From: Channallabes apus
Taxonomy: Eukaryota > Chordata > Actinopteri > Siluriformes > Clariidae
Assembly: GCA_030522415.1 (NCBI GenBank)
Contig: CM060104.1
Span: 8,877,501-8,941,500, forward strand
Direction: 5' to 3'
Length of the DNA stretch: 64,000 bases
The notes beneath the pieces are model-generated. The model was not told the DNA's origin. It searched no databases and was given only the letters and a program-made list of their open reading frames with translations. The position numbers and the translations under genes are program-made. Positions within the stretch are counted from its first letter, which is position 1, and each line of letters starts with the position of its first letter. Positions 46,262 through 60,518 of the stretch are shown here, one piece after another.

Positions 46262-46400
46262 TAGCCTACACCCCTCCCCCCGCCCCCTGGGTGGTAGCCG
46301 TCACTTGATAGAGGGGAGCCCTGAGATAGGAAGGAGTTAGAAATGACTAAATTAGAATGAAAATCAGGGGGAAGGGATAAAAAAAGAAGAAGAAAAAAAA
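46262..46400 (+). mobile_element. tail fragment of the second SINE type
   Basis: GGAAGGAGTTAGAAATGACT followed by AAATTAGAATGAAAATCAGG is a diverged version of the tail of the SINE at 43061-43545, with an A-rich end. Confidence 0.6.
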
Positions 46401-46678
46401 AAAAAAAGAGAGGCAGTCTTCAGAAATCTAACAGTCCCACAGTTCCCATTATATAAACTTCCATATTAAGAAATAGGGGTGGCTCAGCTTTAAAATCAAG
46501 CTTGCACATCAACTCTGTTTTCACAGCAAGACCTCCTCTAGCAGGAGAGGTTATTTCTGTTCTCCTGCAGGTCTCTTGGCTCACTATTGCAGCATGCTCG
46601 TAAAGAGAGAAGGCAAAGCGCAGGGACTACACTATTCCTGTGCTCTTCTGTGGCACTCTATGGGGAACACACACACAA

Positions 46679-46726
<48 letters not shown>

Positions 46727-47760
46727 GGTAAAATAAAAAATATACAGTGATTCCGTTTGCAGGTATGAAAGTTTTGTGGTTTCACTTTATAAGATGCAAC
46801 ACAATAAAAACATAGACTGGTCAGTGATTATAGTGTTTAAATAAATAAAAATAAATTAATAAAAAAAAACATACTTGGATAACACATGCCTGAACTTGGT
46901 TAACAGACAACATTCGCTCCACCTTGTGGAGTTCTAGCTGTGCTAAGAGTTTGTTCTGGCTTCACTTTCTTCACCGATTTCACAGCAAGTCACATGGGGT
47001 CAGCTACAGGGAATACGCTGCAATGCTGAAATAAACAGGACTTCACTGGGGATCTAGCCAGTGTCAACACCTATATGGTGCTTGGCAACAAAGTACTAAG
47101 TCCAGCAAACAAAGTGCAAACACGTCACCTTCGTTGGTCCATATCTCCCATGAAAGCTGAAAAAAAGTTTTAATGGAGCAGTATACGCTCTCGGTGCAGA
47201 GGGGAGGCTTCGGACATATCCAGAAGATACCCAGCTTGCCTGATACTTAATATGTCAGTAATAATGTACTGGGGATGTGTTCAGGGAGTGTGAGGGGCTC
47301 TCTGTTACAAATGCAACTGGCCCAATTTTCTCTGTCACATGGAAAGAAGTATGTCAGAGGAGCAAGCGCTAACCCACCACTGATCTGAAATCAGGTCAAA
47401 ATGGACACGAGGGACCACACACACACACACGCGCAGACACACAGACACAGAGACACGAGAGAAAGCAAACAGGAAAACACCACACAGGCACTTAACAGCA
47501 GTTCTGCTCTATGATGGAACTTATATAACACATAACCTGGACATTTCAGTGAATGATTGAGGCTGGGACGAATAATGAGGTCATACAACTGACCCAAATG
47601 AATCAAATGTTCTTTTTATACATGGTGACAAGGAAACTGCACACCATGCCACAAGCATTAATGTGAAATTACAACTTTTGGAAATAAGTGAATCTGAGGT
47701 CACATGACCCTTGTCAGGGGGATTGGTACCCTGCTCTGGCAGCTGTCATCAGCTCATAAA
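46401..47760. other. gene-free stretch with (AAT)n
   Basis: Contains (AAT)n at 46679-46725 and a CA/GA-rich run at 47415-47460. No gene or transposon recognised. Confidence 0.4.
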
Positions 47761-47767
47761 ATCTGCT

Positions 47768-47918
47768 GAGGGGAAATCCGACCCTGCATAGAGTGTCCAT
47801 GCCTTCTCTCTGCGGTTCTCTTACAAACCTTCATTCTCTCCAACCCCATTGCTTGAGTCCAAATGTTTCCAAGAGCTCTCCAAAGAAGTCCCTCTAGGGC
47901 CTGTATCTAATGAAAGTG
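47768..47918 (+). repeat. 151-bp low-copy repeat, copy A
   Basis: Matches 48614-48764 over the same 151 bp with 9 mismatches and no gaps (about 94% identity). It starts GAGGGGAAATCC and ends TCTAATGAAAGTG. No coding or transposon signature seen. Confidence 0.9.
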
Positions 47919-47939
47919 AACCAAAAGCTGAAGGTTTGG

Positions 47940-48016
47940 TTCATTTAAAATGCAAATGGGAATATTTATAAGTGACATGAAAAATTTTGTAAATTGGAAA
48001 GGATCTAGATATGTAC
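47940..48016 (+). repeat. 77-bp low-copy repeat, copy A
   Basis: Matches 50538-50614 over 77 bp with 5 mismatches and no gaps. It starts TTCATTTAAAATGCAAAT and ends ATCTAGATATGTAC. It lies 21 bp after the 151-bp repeat. Confidence 0.88.
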
Positions 48017-48459
48017 TGTACAACACATGATTATGTTTTTATACTGAATATTCAAAAAAACAAGAACTGGCCCAAAACAGGAACCAGTCATACCTTGTTC
48101 AGAGATGACTGAAATAATCACGAGGACAACAAGTGGAAAAAAAACAAACAAAAAAAACACCATGTCATCATTATGCTGCACAACTCCAGGACTTGAAGTT
48201 GACTATGAAAGAAGTGCATGAATTGTTTTATTAACTGATGTATCATTTGCTTAATGACTGATTATTAAAGCTTCACTTATAGGTTTAACTGATATAACCT
48301 CCCTGTGTTCAGGCATTTAATACTCAACAAAATATTTAAACTTTTTTTTATTTTTATATTCTTCCTTATGCTACTGCTATTCTGAACCATCTGTTTCTTG
48401 TTTTTTCCCCCCCATCCCTTTTTTTTTTTGGATTTACTGAAATCTCAAAAGCTCAAGTG

Positions 48460-48590
48460 TCCTGGGTTCACTCCTGAACTTGGCTGACTGTATGTGGAGT
48501 TTCCCACATTCTCCCCATGTTTGTGTGGGTTTCCTCTGGGTTCTCTAGTTTTTTCCCAGCCCTCAAACCAATGTCAGTAAATGGGCTGAC
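48460..48590 (+). mobile_element. V-SINE-like fragment
   Basis: GTGTCCTGGGTTCACTCCTG (B-box region) followed by TGTGGAGTTTCCCACATTCT and TTGTGTGGGTTTCCTCTGGG is the head-to-core part of a tRNA-derived SINE on the plus strand, without its tail. Confidence 0.6.
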
Positions 48591-48613
48591 TTAAACAAAA
48601 TGCCCAAGGAGTT

Positions 48614-48764
48614 GAGGGGAAATCCAACCCTGCACAGGGTGTCCATGCCTTCTCCCTGCGGTTCTCTTACAAACCTTCGTTCTCTCCAACCCCATTGCTC
48701 GAGTCCAAGTCTTTCCAAGAGCTCTCCAAAGAAGTCCCTCTAGGGCCCGTATCTAATGAAAGTG
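48614..48764 (+). repeat. 151-bp low-copy repeat, copy B
   Basis: Second copy of the unit at 47768-47918, same orientation, 846 bp away. It follows the SINE fragment directly. Confidence 0.9.
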
Positions 48765-49375
48765 TTGGAGAACACATTTTTCTCTGTCTGGACTCTCTAA
48801 CTGATCATTTGCTCAGAACCTGCACAAATGGAACAGGAAACATTTTTATAATGAAACATTGACTTTTAGACACAAGTCACGTCACAGAATTGGAAATAAA
48901 AAAAGCAATAAATATAACATCTAATATTTAAAGCTCAACAGTAAAACTAAATAAAGAGCTTCATGCTGCAAATCATGTGCAAAAAAACTTAAGAATAAAA
49001 AAAAAAAAAATACAGTGCGTTCTACAGGTAGATGATCATTCACCATGTCTAGAAATAATAACAGTACTCCAAGAATTTTTGTCCCGTACAAATGATAAAA
49101 TTTTTAAAGCCTAAAATTAAAGCCTACGGGTAAAGGAAACATAAATTAGTCATCTATAAATAGATTGTGAATGTGACAAAGGCCATGGCATTGTCAAAGT
49201 AGGGTTATTTCTAAAGTTGCAGTACTTTGTTACTCTGGTGGAAACCGTTATCAGGATTATAATATAGTTCTTACAGTAATGAGCTGATTTGACTGATCAC
49301 TTGAATTGGATATATTTCGTCTAAACATGCAAAATAATGTCAACTTGGACCTAATACATTCTGTCACTGGAAACA

Positions 49376-49665
49376 CTCACTCTCTCATTGTCTATACAGT
49401 ACCACTTTATCCTGTATTCAGGGTCGCAGGGGGCCTGGAGCCTATACCAGGAGACTTTGGGCATGAGGCAGGGTACACCCTGGACAGAGTGCCAATCCAT
49501 CGCAGGGCACACACACACGCACGCGCTCACACTCTCATTCACATACTGCATGCAATTTGGTAATGCCAACCAGCCTAATGTGCAGGTATTTGGACTGTGG
49601 GAGGAAACCGGAGTACCCAAAGGAATCCCACCAAGCATGACGAGGTTGTGCAAACTCCATCAGTG
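49376..49665 (-). mobile_element. V-SINE-like element, head missing
   Basis: Minus-strand copy with tail (CACTCTCTC), CAGTACCACTTTATCCTG, core, CA-rich spacer and GGACTGTGGGAGGAAACCGG, ending at GTGCAAACTCCAT before the tRNA-like head. 5'-truncated relative to the copies at 41.1 and 51.4 kb. Confidence 0.85.
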
Positions 49666-49679
49666 TAAACAACTGGAAT

Positions 49680-51375
49680 TAAAGAAGTGAAATAAAATCA
49701 TATAATTCCAATCATTACACAATGAGCTTAATATTAATGAGCTGTTTTAAGGGGGTCTTTTTTTTCCCAAAACTATAGTTTCAAGCACCCCTTACTCTTA
49801 GCTAAGTTTACATGAACAATATTTCTGCAATCCAACTTAACCATTTACATGGATGCCGAACCGATAAGATGTGCTTATACAGCATATCTAAATCATTAAA
49901 TCATAACAGAATGCGCATAGTGGTTCTCCCTGCTATAAAGTTTTAGTCTGCCAGAAATATAACAGACGTAGTAGTTCTCTCTAGCTTTGAGATTAGGTTA
50001 GCCGTCTCGTCTTTTCCGACAAATCTGGCTTTCTGCACTATGACTGGTTCAAGAATTTAGTCTCATCCATGATTGTTAAAGGCTTTACTACATACAATAT
50101 GAAATGGGGAGCCAATCAGTGTCCCTTCGTCAGTTACAAACCCAGTGGGATGGAAGTAAAGACTGTGAGAACAACTCCCTCTTAACAAAGTCAACTAATC
50201 AGAAACGGAAGCTATATTTCCTTCCCGGAAACTTGTCAATTCACCTAATGTTACCCCCATGTGGGGCAAACATGGGCAGAAAGGATGTATTTACTCCTAC
50301 AAGAGAGAAATTATCAGATCACATGTTTGTATGGCCAGCATTTAGCTACTGAATTGATCAAAGGTTTATACCACCAATCAGGGCGGATGGGGTTAGAATA
50401 TTCTGACTGACCTGTTTACATTATGCATTTTTATTTCCTTTATGCTATTATTTTGAAATATTAGGCTCCATGCGCACACCTATTGCTTTTAATCAGTTAA
50501 TATTTCCATCTCATAAAAGTCAGATTGTATTGAGGGGTTCATTTAAAATGCAAATAGGAATATGTATAAGTGACATGAAAAATTTAGTAAAGTAGAAAGG
50601 ATCTAGATATGTACATAAGTGTGAATATATGTGTGTGGCTGGTGCCCCAAAATGACCATAATACCATTCATGGGGTATTCCTACCTCATGCCCTGTGTTC
50701 CAATGCAACACTGATTAAGAATAAGCATTTACTGATAGAGAGCAAGATGTGAGTGAAAATCACAAATGCACAATAATCAGATCAGCTGTGTATGTAAAGT
50801 AAGACTAACTGCCTGAATAACAAACCTGACCTCATAAAACCAGAGACCCTCACCTGGCTCAAACTGCTACTGTAACAACTAACCGATCAATCTTTAACTC
50901 TTAAGAAGTGCAAGAAGTTAGCTAGCCTTCTTCACCTCATTTGTGTTTTAACTTTTACTGTATATTGCTTATAACGGAGGTCATCACAAAATCACAAATG
51001 TATTGTTCTGTAGAAGTGAGGGTGTGAAAAGCCTGAAAATTGGTGGGTACAAAACATGGGTGTTTCTGGTCCCTGCATTCTGATAGGCTATGAAAATACA
51101 CTTCCTCAAAACTGAGCATGTTTATTTAAAGCTATAGTAACAGAAGCAACACACTTAGAAAACATGTGAAATGGAAAGATCGAGAAAGACAGGATGCATA
51201 ATCCAAAGTGTATTTCTGCTATGAAATTAACAGACACATTTTAGAGACCACTAACATAACTTAACCTGTTCAAATAAAAAGAAAGGAAAAAAAAGGAAAA
51301 TAATGAGTATAATATTTAACCTTAAAAACCTTTAAAGAATGAAAAATTAAATGATATCAAGACATATGGTACACT
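49680..51375. other. gene-free stretch
   Basis: AT-rich; contains copy B of the 77-bp repeat at 50538-50614. No gene recognised. Confidence 0.4.
50538..50614 (+). repeat. 77-bp low-copy repeat, copy B
   Basis: Second copy of 47940-48016, same orientation, 2.6 kb away, about 93% identical. Confidence 0.88.
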
Positions 51376-51387
51376 ACCCCACATTTA

Positions 51388-51770
51388 TTCATTCATTCAT
51401 TCTTTCATTTTCTATACCGCTTAATCCTGTGTTCAGGGTCACAGGGGACCTGGAGCCTATCCCAGGAGACTTCGGGCACTAGGCGGGGTACACCCTGGAC
51501 AGGGTGCCAATCCATCGCAGGGCACACACACATACACACACTCACACACCCAATCACACACTACGGGCAATTTTTAGGAACGCCAATTAGCCTAACCTGC
51601 ATATCTTTGGACTGTGGGACGAAACCAGAGTACCCGGAGGCGTACTCAAGCACGGGGAGAACATACAAACTCCATGCACACCGAGACGGGAATCGAGCCT
51701 GGCCGGGGAATCGAACTGAGACCCTGGAGGTGCAAGGAGACAGTGCTAACCACTACACCACCGCGCCGCC
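51388..51770 (-). mobile_element. full-length V-SINE-like element with 12-bp target duplication
   Basis: Same family and orientation as the copy at 41093-41468 and very similar to it. Perfect ACCCCACATTTA copies at 51376-51387 and 51771-51782 flank it. The head end (complement GGCGGCGCGGTGGTGTAGTG) is intact. Confidence 0.92.
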
Positions 51771-51782
51771 ACCCCACATTTA

Positions 51783-53338
51783 ATAAAATGAAATAAAATA
51801 ATTTTTTATTGAATTGACAGTCTGCAAAGTGCCTTTAATCAAATAGTAGGGCACTGTGTGGCTTAACAAACAAAAAACATTCATCTCAAACTCTGGACTG
51901 AAAATGTGAGCCAAAATCTTGCCAAAAATGAGAGGAAAAAAGTAATTCAGGAATCCTGAAGAACTGTTTCTCAAGACGTTATTTTAAAGACAAGATAGTC
52001 TGTCTATTTGGAAGCAAAATTTGAAGAAATTAGGTGTGATTCAAGACTTTTGCACAGAACTGTACATGTAAATGTGAGCATGGATTCTGTTGATGATTGC
52101 TCAGACTGGTCACTACAGTGGACAGCTATTCAAAAGCTGTTCTCTTGTGTATACAGGGGTTTTGTTGTTATATTTGCATATAGGCCAACACAGTGGATGC
52201 TTGTGCATCATCCCATACACTGCCACCTATTGGCCAGGCATGGTAAGTGCATTTTTTTCTAACCCAAATCCAAGATGGCCACCAGAAGTCAGAAATGCAG
52301 AACATGCCAGGAATATCTTGTAAATCCTTCTATAGCAGGACACCTCTTCCGGATAAAGCTAGCATCAAGTAACATCTACGGATTCATATAATTGTTAAAA
52401 TTTCCAAATATTTATTTTTTGTGTATGGAGATATTTGCTATTAATCCCATGTCCACTCTTTTGGACGCCATGCATCACTGGCTATATTTTAACTGCAATC
52501 CATGCTAATATAGTTGCGAGCAATGATGACGTTCCCAAGCACTCTGCGCCATTGCCACCCGGGTGCACTGCACAATCTGTGTGTTCTTTGAGTGGGTTAA
52601 GACCTACAAAAAGCCATCACCGCCCAGGTGCACCACACAACTTGCACATATACAGTATATAGGGCTATATAGGGCTGATGTCAGTTTGGGCCCTAAATAT
52701 GTTGAGTGCGTTAGTGTGTGTGTGTGTGCATGTGTTAACATTTGTGATGTGTACGTTTGTACTGTAGAATAGATGCTGGAAAAAAAGCATGACAGTATGA
52801 TTTTACTCAATGTGATGTCACTAAACGTGTCACTGAATATAATGTCACGGCTGACCCGTTTGAGATATCAAAACTCCATCTACAATTTTGCATCCTCAAT
52901 GTTTTTAGATCACATCGGCCCGGTTTAAGTGGCGATCATATAAATTCCCTAGGAGGAGTATATCAAAATCCATCGGGTGTGTTTTTGCAAACAACCCAAA
53001 ATAACTGACTTCCTGTTGAGTTGAGCCCAAGACATGCGGCCCAAGTTCTTCGGCTCCATGAGCTCTACCGTAAATGTGTACAGAGTTTCGGGTGCATATG
53101 TGCAAGTGTGTATGAGCTATGCAGCAAACTGCGCGCATCTCAGCCATTCTAATGGCAGCAGATTCCAACCTGTCTGCCAATTTACGAGCATGTTAAGCCC
53201 AAAAAAGCCCAAAAGGATGGGAAAAATAATCCTTAGTAAAACAAGGTCCTGTGCACCCTGTAGTGTTTGAGCCCTAATTACTGTAACTTTGCTTTTCTTG
53301 ATAAACCTGATATGCAGTGACATTAGAGTTCAAATGCA
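51783..53338. other. no gene; part probably a dispersed repeat
   Basis: The first 700 bp show nothing recognisable. From about 52850 to 53275 (GAGATATCAAAACTCCATCT, CACATCGGCCCGGTTTAAGT, TGACTTCCTGTTGAG, TGTAGTGTTTGAGCCCTAAT) the sequence resembles a repeat I have seen in fish genomes, family unknown. Confidence 0.35.
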
Positions 53339-53836
53339 GGGCGTGATAGGAAGGTCTACAGGATAGTGGAGCTTATACCATCTGAGTCAAGTGAGGATGA
53401 TGCCAGTAGCAGTGATGATGAATGGCTGCCAGAAAAACAAGGGAAAAGAAAGCATTTGGTTGACCCACAAACTATATATTTCAATTTTTATTTTAGTTCA
53501 ATATACTATAGTTGGCACTTTTAGCACCTATTAATTCATGGAAACAGACATATATTTTTTGTTTGTGCCCTGGATGTTATGCCAAATTATAATAATATAA
53601 ATTTACTTTCACACAGTATATCATTTTCTACTATTGGTTTGTTAAATGCATATTCCTTTGCTTCAAATGCATGGTGTCCACCTGAGTGGACATGTTTGTA
53701 ACTCCATGAAAAATAGGTTTACGAAAAAAATTTCAGTTGCATTTTATTTGTAAGCCTAGAAAGGAATAAAAAATCTTAGAAAAAAAAAAAATCTTGACTG
53801 AGGTTCTCATAATTCATGCATGAAAGGGTTAAATGT
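53339..53836 (+). mobile_element. possible piggyBac-like element fragment
   Basis: A plus frame reads GRDRKVYRIVELIPSESSED then DASSSDDEWLPEKQGKRK, an acidic Ser/Asp-rich start seen in piggyBac-type transposases. At the other end CATGCATGAAAGGG is followed by TTAA, the piggyBac target site and a plausible terminus. The left end and catalytic core are missing, so this is tentative. Confidence 0.4.
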
Positions 53837-55035
53837 TGTGTTCATCAAAAGTGTATATGTAGTAAATATCTGAATAAAAGAAATAGCTGTGCCATGGGAA
53901 ACAAACAAACAAAAAAAAACTTTTTTTCACTTTTCATTAAGACTTGATTATACGAAAAAAGCAACATGACAACTGAGGTAGATTCAGCTGTGCCTGAGGG
54001 TCTCCACCAGGCCAATACACCCACTGGTGTGTCTACTGTATATCACCTACTTCACTCGGCTGGGCTGCTGTGGAGATTTAGCAGATGTTTGAAAGATATA
54101 CCAATACAACACTCTTTTCACTTTATACATCTCTCACCTTTTTTTCCAGCAAAATGAAGCAGAGCACTGTGAAACTGTCAGAATGTGCAAGTGTGTGCGT
54201 GTGTGTGTGCACGTGTCTGTGAAGAGTCATAAAAAGGCTTGCAGAGCACACAGTAACACAGCTGTGCCATTCACCCTTGGGCATCATATCTAAGGCTGCA
54301 TCAGATTAGAGTTCTGATTAAAGGTACTGAATAGCCACTGAGCATGCTGCCCTTCTGGATTACACACATCACACAGTCACATCTAATGTTACAGTGGCAT
54401 GGCTACCTTAATTACTGCACATCTTCCTACTGTACATACACTACATACGTACAAGTATCCTCAAATTCCATTTAAGATTTCTAACTTCATGGACCTTTAC
54501 AAACCTGTAGCTCAGTTACAGAGACCAGCAGATAAGTGTCAAGCGTATTAAGTATAAAAAATACTTAATACTTATTATTTATAAACCTTAAAAAAAAATT
54601 TCGTATGGTGTGTACGTTTGTTTAAATGTAATGCACTTCATGCTGTTATGAAACAGCTCAGTGCTGTAAGTACAATGTGTGCTACTCGCATTGAATCCCT
54701 AAGCCTGCTGCAATACAACACTGGCTGACGTGATGTGGCTGACAGTAGATAGTGGGCCTTGTATAATTTCATTGGGTTTGCAAAATAAAATACAAACTGA
54801 AGGTGAAACTGTTAGGTTAGGGACTGTTAAGATAATGTGTTTGTCTATTTATCATGTAAATTTTAAATTTGTCCAGATTTTGAGACAAAGTTACTCTCTT
54901 ATACCCTTTTTATTGTAAAACATAATTTGTACATTATGGTACATTTTTTGATAGTTTAAATTTTAGACTACCTTACGTTTAAACCACGTTTTATTTTAAT
55001 TATATATTTAATCATAAATACTTATATATGTTTTA
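53837..55035. other. gene-free stretch
   Basis: AT-rich with short TG-rich runs (54188-54225). No gene or element recognised. Confidence 0.4.
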
Positions 55036-56960
55036 TATTTTCAATTCTTCAAAGTAGTCACCTTCTGCTTTGATAACAGTTTTGCACAGTTTTGTCATCT
55101 CTCAGTCAGCCTCATGAGGTAATCACCTGGAATGTTTTTCCAACAACTTTGAAGGAGTTCCCAGAGGTGTTTAATACTTGCTGGTTGCTTGTCCTTTACT
55201 CTCCAGTCCAACTCATCTCAAACAATCTCAACTGAATTTAAATCTGGTGACTGGAGGCCAGGCCATCTGATGCAGTACCCCGTAACTCTCCTTTCTGGAC
55301 AAATAGCTCTTATATAACCTAGAGATGTATTTGGAGTCACTGTCCTGTTGGAATGCAAATTATGCCCCACTAAGTGCAAACCAGATGGGATGATGTGTTG
55401 CTGAAGAACGCTATAGTAAATAAGTCAAAAAAGTGTTACCAGGAAAGCACCTTCACACGATCACATTTCCTCCTTCTTGTCTTACAGTGGGAACCACCTG
55501 TTCCCACTCTCTATGTCCCAAAATAAATAAATAAATAAATGAACGAATAAATATGGAGAACCAAAAACGTCAAAACTGTATTCATTAGCCCAAAGAACAG
55601 TTTTACATTGATCAAATGTCCCTTCGGCTTGTTGCTCTTCTGAAGTAATTCTATCTTTGCCACAATTCGACCATGAAGTCTCCTTAAAACAACAGATGTT
55701 GAAGTATGTTTTCCGCTTGAACCCTGAGTAACATAAATCGGTGGTTTCTGAGGCCTGTGGTTATAATAAACTTATTGTCTGCAGCAGAATTCATTGGACT
55801 TGGACTTATTGGACTTCATTTGCTGGGACGTTCCTCATGAGAGTCAGTTTCACCATAGCATTTGATGGTTTTAGCTAGGGTTGTTCCGATTCCGATACCA
55901 CAAAAAAAATCTGGCATCGGAATCGGCAAGTATTTGAGTCCACGTACCGATCCAATACCATTTTCTTAAACATAATCTATTTATGCCCGCTATGTGAAGG
56001 AGCAGGGCCGCAGAATCAGGCAACGGCCCATGAGCTATCGCCGCTAATGATCCCGGCGCTATAAAACACAACGGGGATTGTAGCTCGGGGTCTGACTGTT
56101 GGGAAGCTGGACTTTGCAACGCGATGGATTTTATAAGAGACAGTGGCACAAGAGCGGGGCGATGGGATGTGTCCCAGAGACTTTAAAAAGGGGGGCGCCT
56201 TTGATCTCCGCGAGACGAGCGCGTGAACAAGCTGGGCGAGTTCCCGCGGCACCTTCACTTCCGCGTCGAGCCTGCCATCGCATCCCTGCCGCCGAAGTGG
56301 AAAAGGCCGCATAGAGCCTTTAACCCTTTCCTTACCCATTTTTCTAAATAAATTACCCTTTTTCCTGTAAGACCTCGCCTCCTGTCCGTGTTTCATGGTG
56401 TCGCCCGTGCACTTACTGTAGGGTCGAACCCGTTACACAGGGCTAGTAGTATTTTACTTAAAAAAAGAAATGCTATAATACTGTATATATACAGTACAGT
56501 ATATATACACTGTACAGATACACACCCAGGTATCGGAGCAGTACTCTGTATTGGCCGATACCCTGAGCCCAAGTATCGGAATCGGTATCGGGAGGGGGAA
56601 AATGGTATCGGAACATCTCTAGTTTTAGCAACTGCACTTGCTAAATGCTGCACTTGGGGATACATTCAAAGTTGTTGAGATTGACTGACTTTAAAGTAAT
56701 GATGGACCGTCATTTCTCTTTACTGAATGTTTCTTGCCATAATATGGATTTGTACAGTAGCTGTAGTAGCACTTATAGGGCTATTGACTATTGTACACAC
56801 CCAACCTGCATAAGACAACTGATGGTCTAAAGCACATTAAGAAGGCAAGGCATGTCATAAATTAACTCTTGACAAGGCACAGCTATGAATTGAAAACCAT
56901 TCCAGGTGACTACCTCATGAATCTGATGAGAGAATGCCATGAGTGTGCCAAGTGGTCAAA
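55036..56960 (-). mobile_element. decayed Tc1-like transposon, interrupted by a hAT-like element
   Basis: Minus-strand Tc1 remains: near 55040-55070 the complement encodes TVIKAEGDYFE (C-terminus), and the order continues through TGGAGGCCAGGCCATCTGAT (near 55252) and CACTGTCCTGTTGGAATGCA (55338). After the insertion at 55876-56621 come its 5' non-coding sequences (ATGATGGACCGTCATTTCTC). Multiple stops and deletions. Confidence 0.7.
55876..56621. mobile_element. hAT-like non-autonomous element with perfect 8-bp target duplication
   Basis: A 746-bp element; the left end TAGGGTTGTTCCGATTCCGA and right end (complement) TAGAGATGTTCCGATACCAT are inverted and related. Flanks are GTTTTAGC at 55868-55875 and 56622-56629, identical. 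GATTCCGATACC/GGTATCGGAA motifs recur near both ends. The GC-rich interior (56040-56410) encodes nothing I recognise. Confidence 0.82.
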
Positions 56961-56996
56961 CACGCATTGTGAAACACGATAGTTTGTAGTGCATGT

Positions 56997-58513
<1,517 letters not shown>

Positions 58514-58514
58514 G

Positions 58515-59814
58515 CATGTTCATAATTATTGTTGATAATTTGTAATAAAAAAGATAATAAATTCATCTTCAAATGGAAGAGATTTTGACCAACCGGCAGT
58601 ACTTTCAGCTCTACCCGCCCTACCATACAGTATATTAAATAATTAAACTAATTAATTATAATTCTTCCCAACTGTTTGACAGGTTGGTAACCTAGTGAAC
58701 AACCATAAGGGTATAATTATTGATTGAAATGTCCAAACACTAATGCAAGTCACTCTGGATAAAGGTGTTTGCCAAATGCCATGATCATTTAGCAAAAATA
58801 AAGCATTCCAACAATAAAGAATTCCAAGCAATGCTTCCAATAAAGCATTCAAACAAGGATTAGGAACAGACTAAAAAGTATAAAAAAAAAAAAAAACATA
58901 AGAGTAAACAGACATGAGGATGGGACTGAAAATTCAAGATATCCAAGACCACAATATTTGATCTCCTCGGGCCTCCAAGGAGACTCATTCACAATAACCT
59001 CAGAGGCTCAGTGCAGTAAATCTAAACGAAAAGCTATTGGCTTTCTTCCACTTCTGTAGTTTCATAAACACTATTTTCAGTGTGCGGCTGGAATACCGGT
59101 GCGGGTCAGGGCATTTCCTTTTCCACTCTTCGGCCCCTTTGCCTTCTTTCAGCTCAGAAAATCAACTAATCTGTTCGGTCTGAGGTAAGAAGACCAGCAG
59201 ATCAGTAATGTGGAAAAATCTGCTCGGTCATCAGGAATGTGTCATGTTGACTCATTACTACTCTTTGGGCTGAAATCACTTTATCAAACCATCAGATTTA
59301 AAAATAAAATCACTCTTAGACTTCGTACACGATAAGAGCCAGTGAGTAAAATGTGTGAGTCAGCATTTCATAAAACATCTGCTTCTTTTCACATGCATTC
59401 TGTAAAGCCACATTAACTCAGTGTATGTAATGGAATAAAGATTACAACAGTGCAATTAATCATCTCAATATCAGTCAGTCAAATAATTCCTGTGAACAGC
59501 ATGCACACACACACACACACACACTCTCTCTCTCTCTCTCTTTACACGCTGAATGTGTAATTCAGAGGGTTTATGAGTAAGAGAGTAAGGTTGTGTCAGA
59601 GCTTACAGGCTGAGAAATGTGGGAATTACACACTGCCGTATTTACACCAACTATGACAGCTCTCTACATTCACATTAGCAAGTGACAAAGCAACAATTAC
59701 ACTAATTTACTTGTGAGACATGGAGACCCAACTGACCACGCAAAGTTTGAATTCGAATTTCTCAATCCTATACAGAGTAGATAAGACTGGGTGATGTGAC
59801 ATTTAGTACAATAA
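58515..59814. other. gene-free stretch
   Basis: Contains an A tract at 58881-58896 and (AC)n(TC)n at 59503-59541. A GC-richer segment at 59090-59210 has splice-like signals on the plus strand but no recognisable coding. Confidence 0.4.
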
Positions 59815-60402
59815 TGCCTCTTTTTCCACTGCATAGTACGGCACAGCACGGTTCAGTACAGCTCACTTCGGTTCGGTTTGCGCTTCCACTGCAGTTTAGA
59901 AACGCTTTAGAGTGGGCGGGATTATTCACGCGTCGTTATATTTGCAGCGCCTCTACTGCCGTGACATCATCGTAAAAGCGCCACAAACAAACACACAACA
60001 ATTGAGCATATTGACGGCATGGTGTTCTTCATTCTCGGCATGTTGATGTTTTTAACAGCGAGACGAAGGAGTTTGTTTCAAAAGAGGCTGATGGCAGCCA
60101 AAGAAAATTTTTGGTTAATACAAAAAGGTGCGACCGATCCTTCGCTGTCTGTTCTAAATATAGCGGTTCTGTTGTGTCTCATGTCGCAAGCTCAGTGACG
60201 CAGTAATGACGATTTTCTCCGGCCAATCAGTGACCAGCAGAGTTTACACGTCACGTTTTGGTAACGGTTCGGCACGCTTGGAACCTCGGCTGAGGTGGTA
60301 CTAAAAAAAGGACCAGGTACCATGTACTGTTCCCAGTGGAAAACCCCCCAAAAGTGAGTTGAACTGAACCGTGTCATGCTGTACTATGCAGTGGAAAAGC
60401 GC
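59815..60402. mobile_element. long-inverted-repeat DNA element, copy 2
   Basis: About 588 bp, same ends and interior as 45675-46255, with an extra segment TGATGGCAGCCAAAGAAAAT near 60088 and other small differences. Same orientation as copy 1. Confidence 0.8.
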
Positions 60403-60518
60403 TAAACCAATTCCAGATTATAACACTGCCTCCAGAGGTTTGTACAGTACAGTGGGCACTATGAATTATGGGTGCATCATTCCATCCGCTTCCCTTCCTA
60501 CCCTGACACACCCATTGA

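Noticed and set aside
59140..59215. Possible 40-bp plus-strand exon between CTTTCAG and GTAAGA
   Set aside because: The splice signals are good but it is too short, has no coding support and is isolated on this strand; chance is likely.
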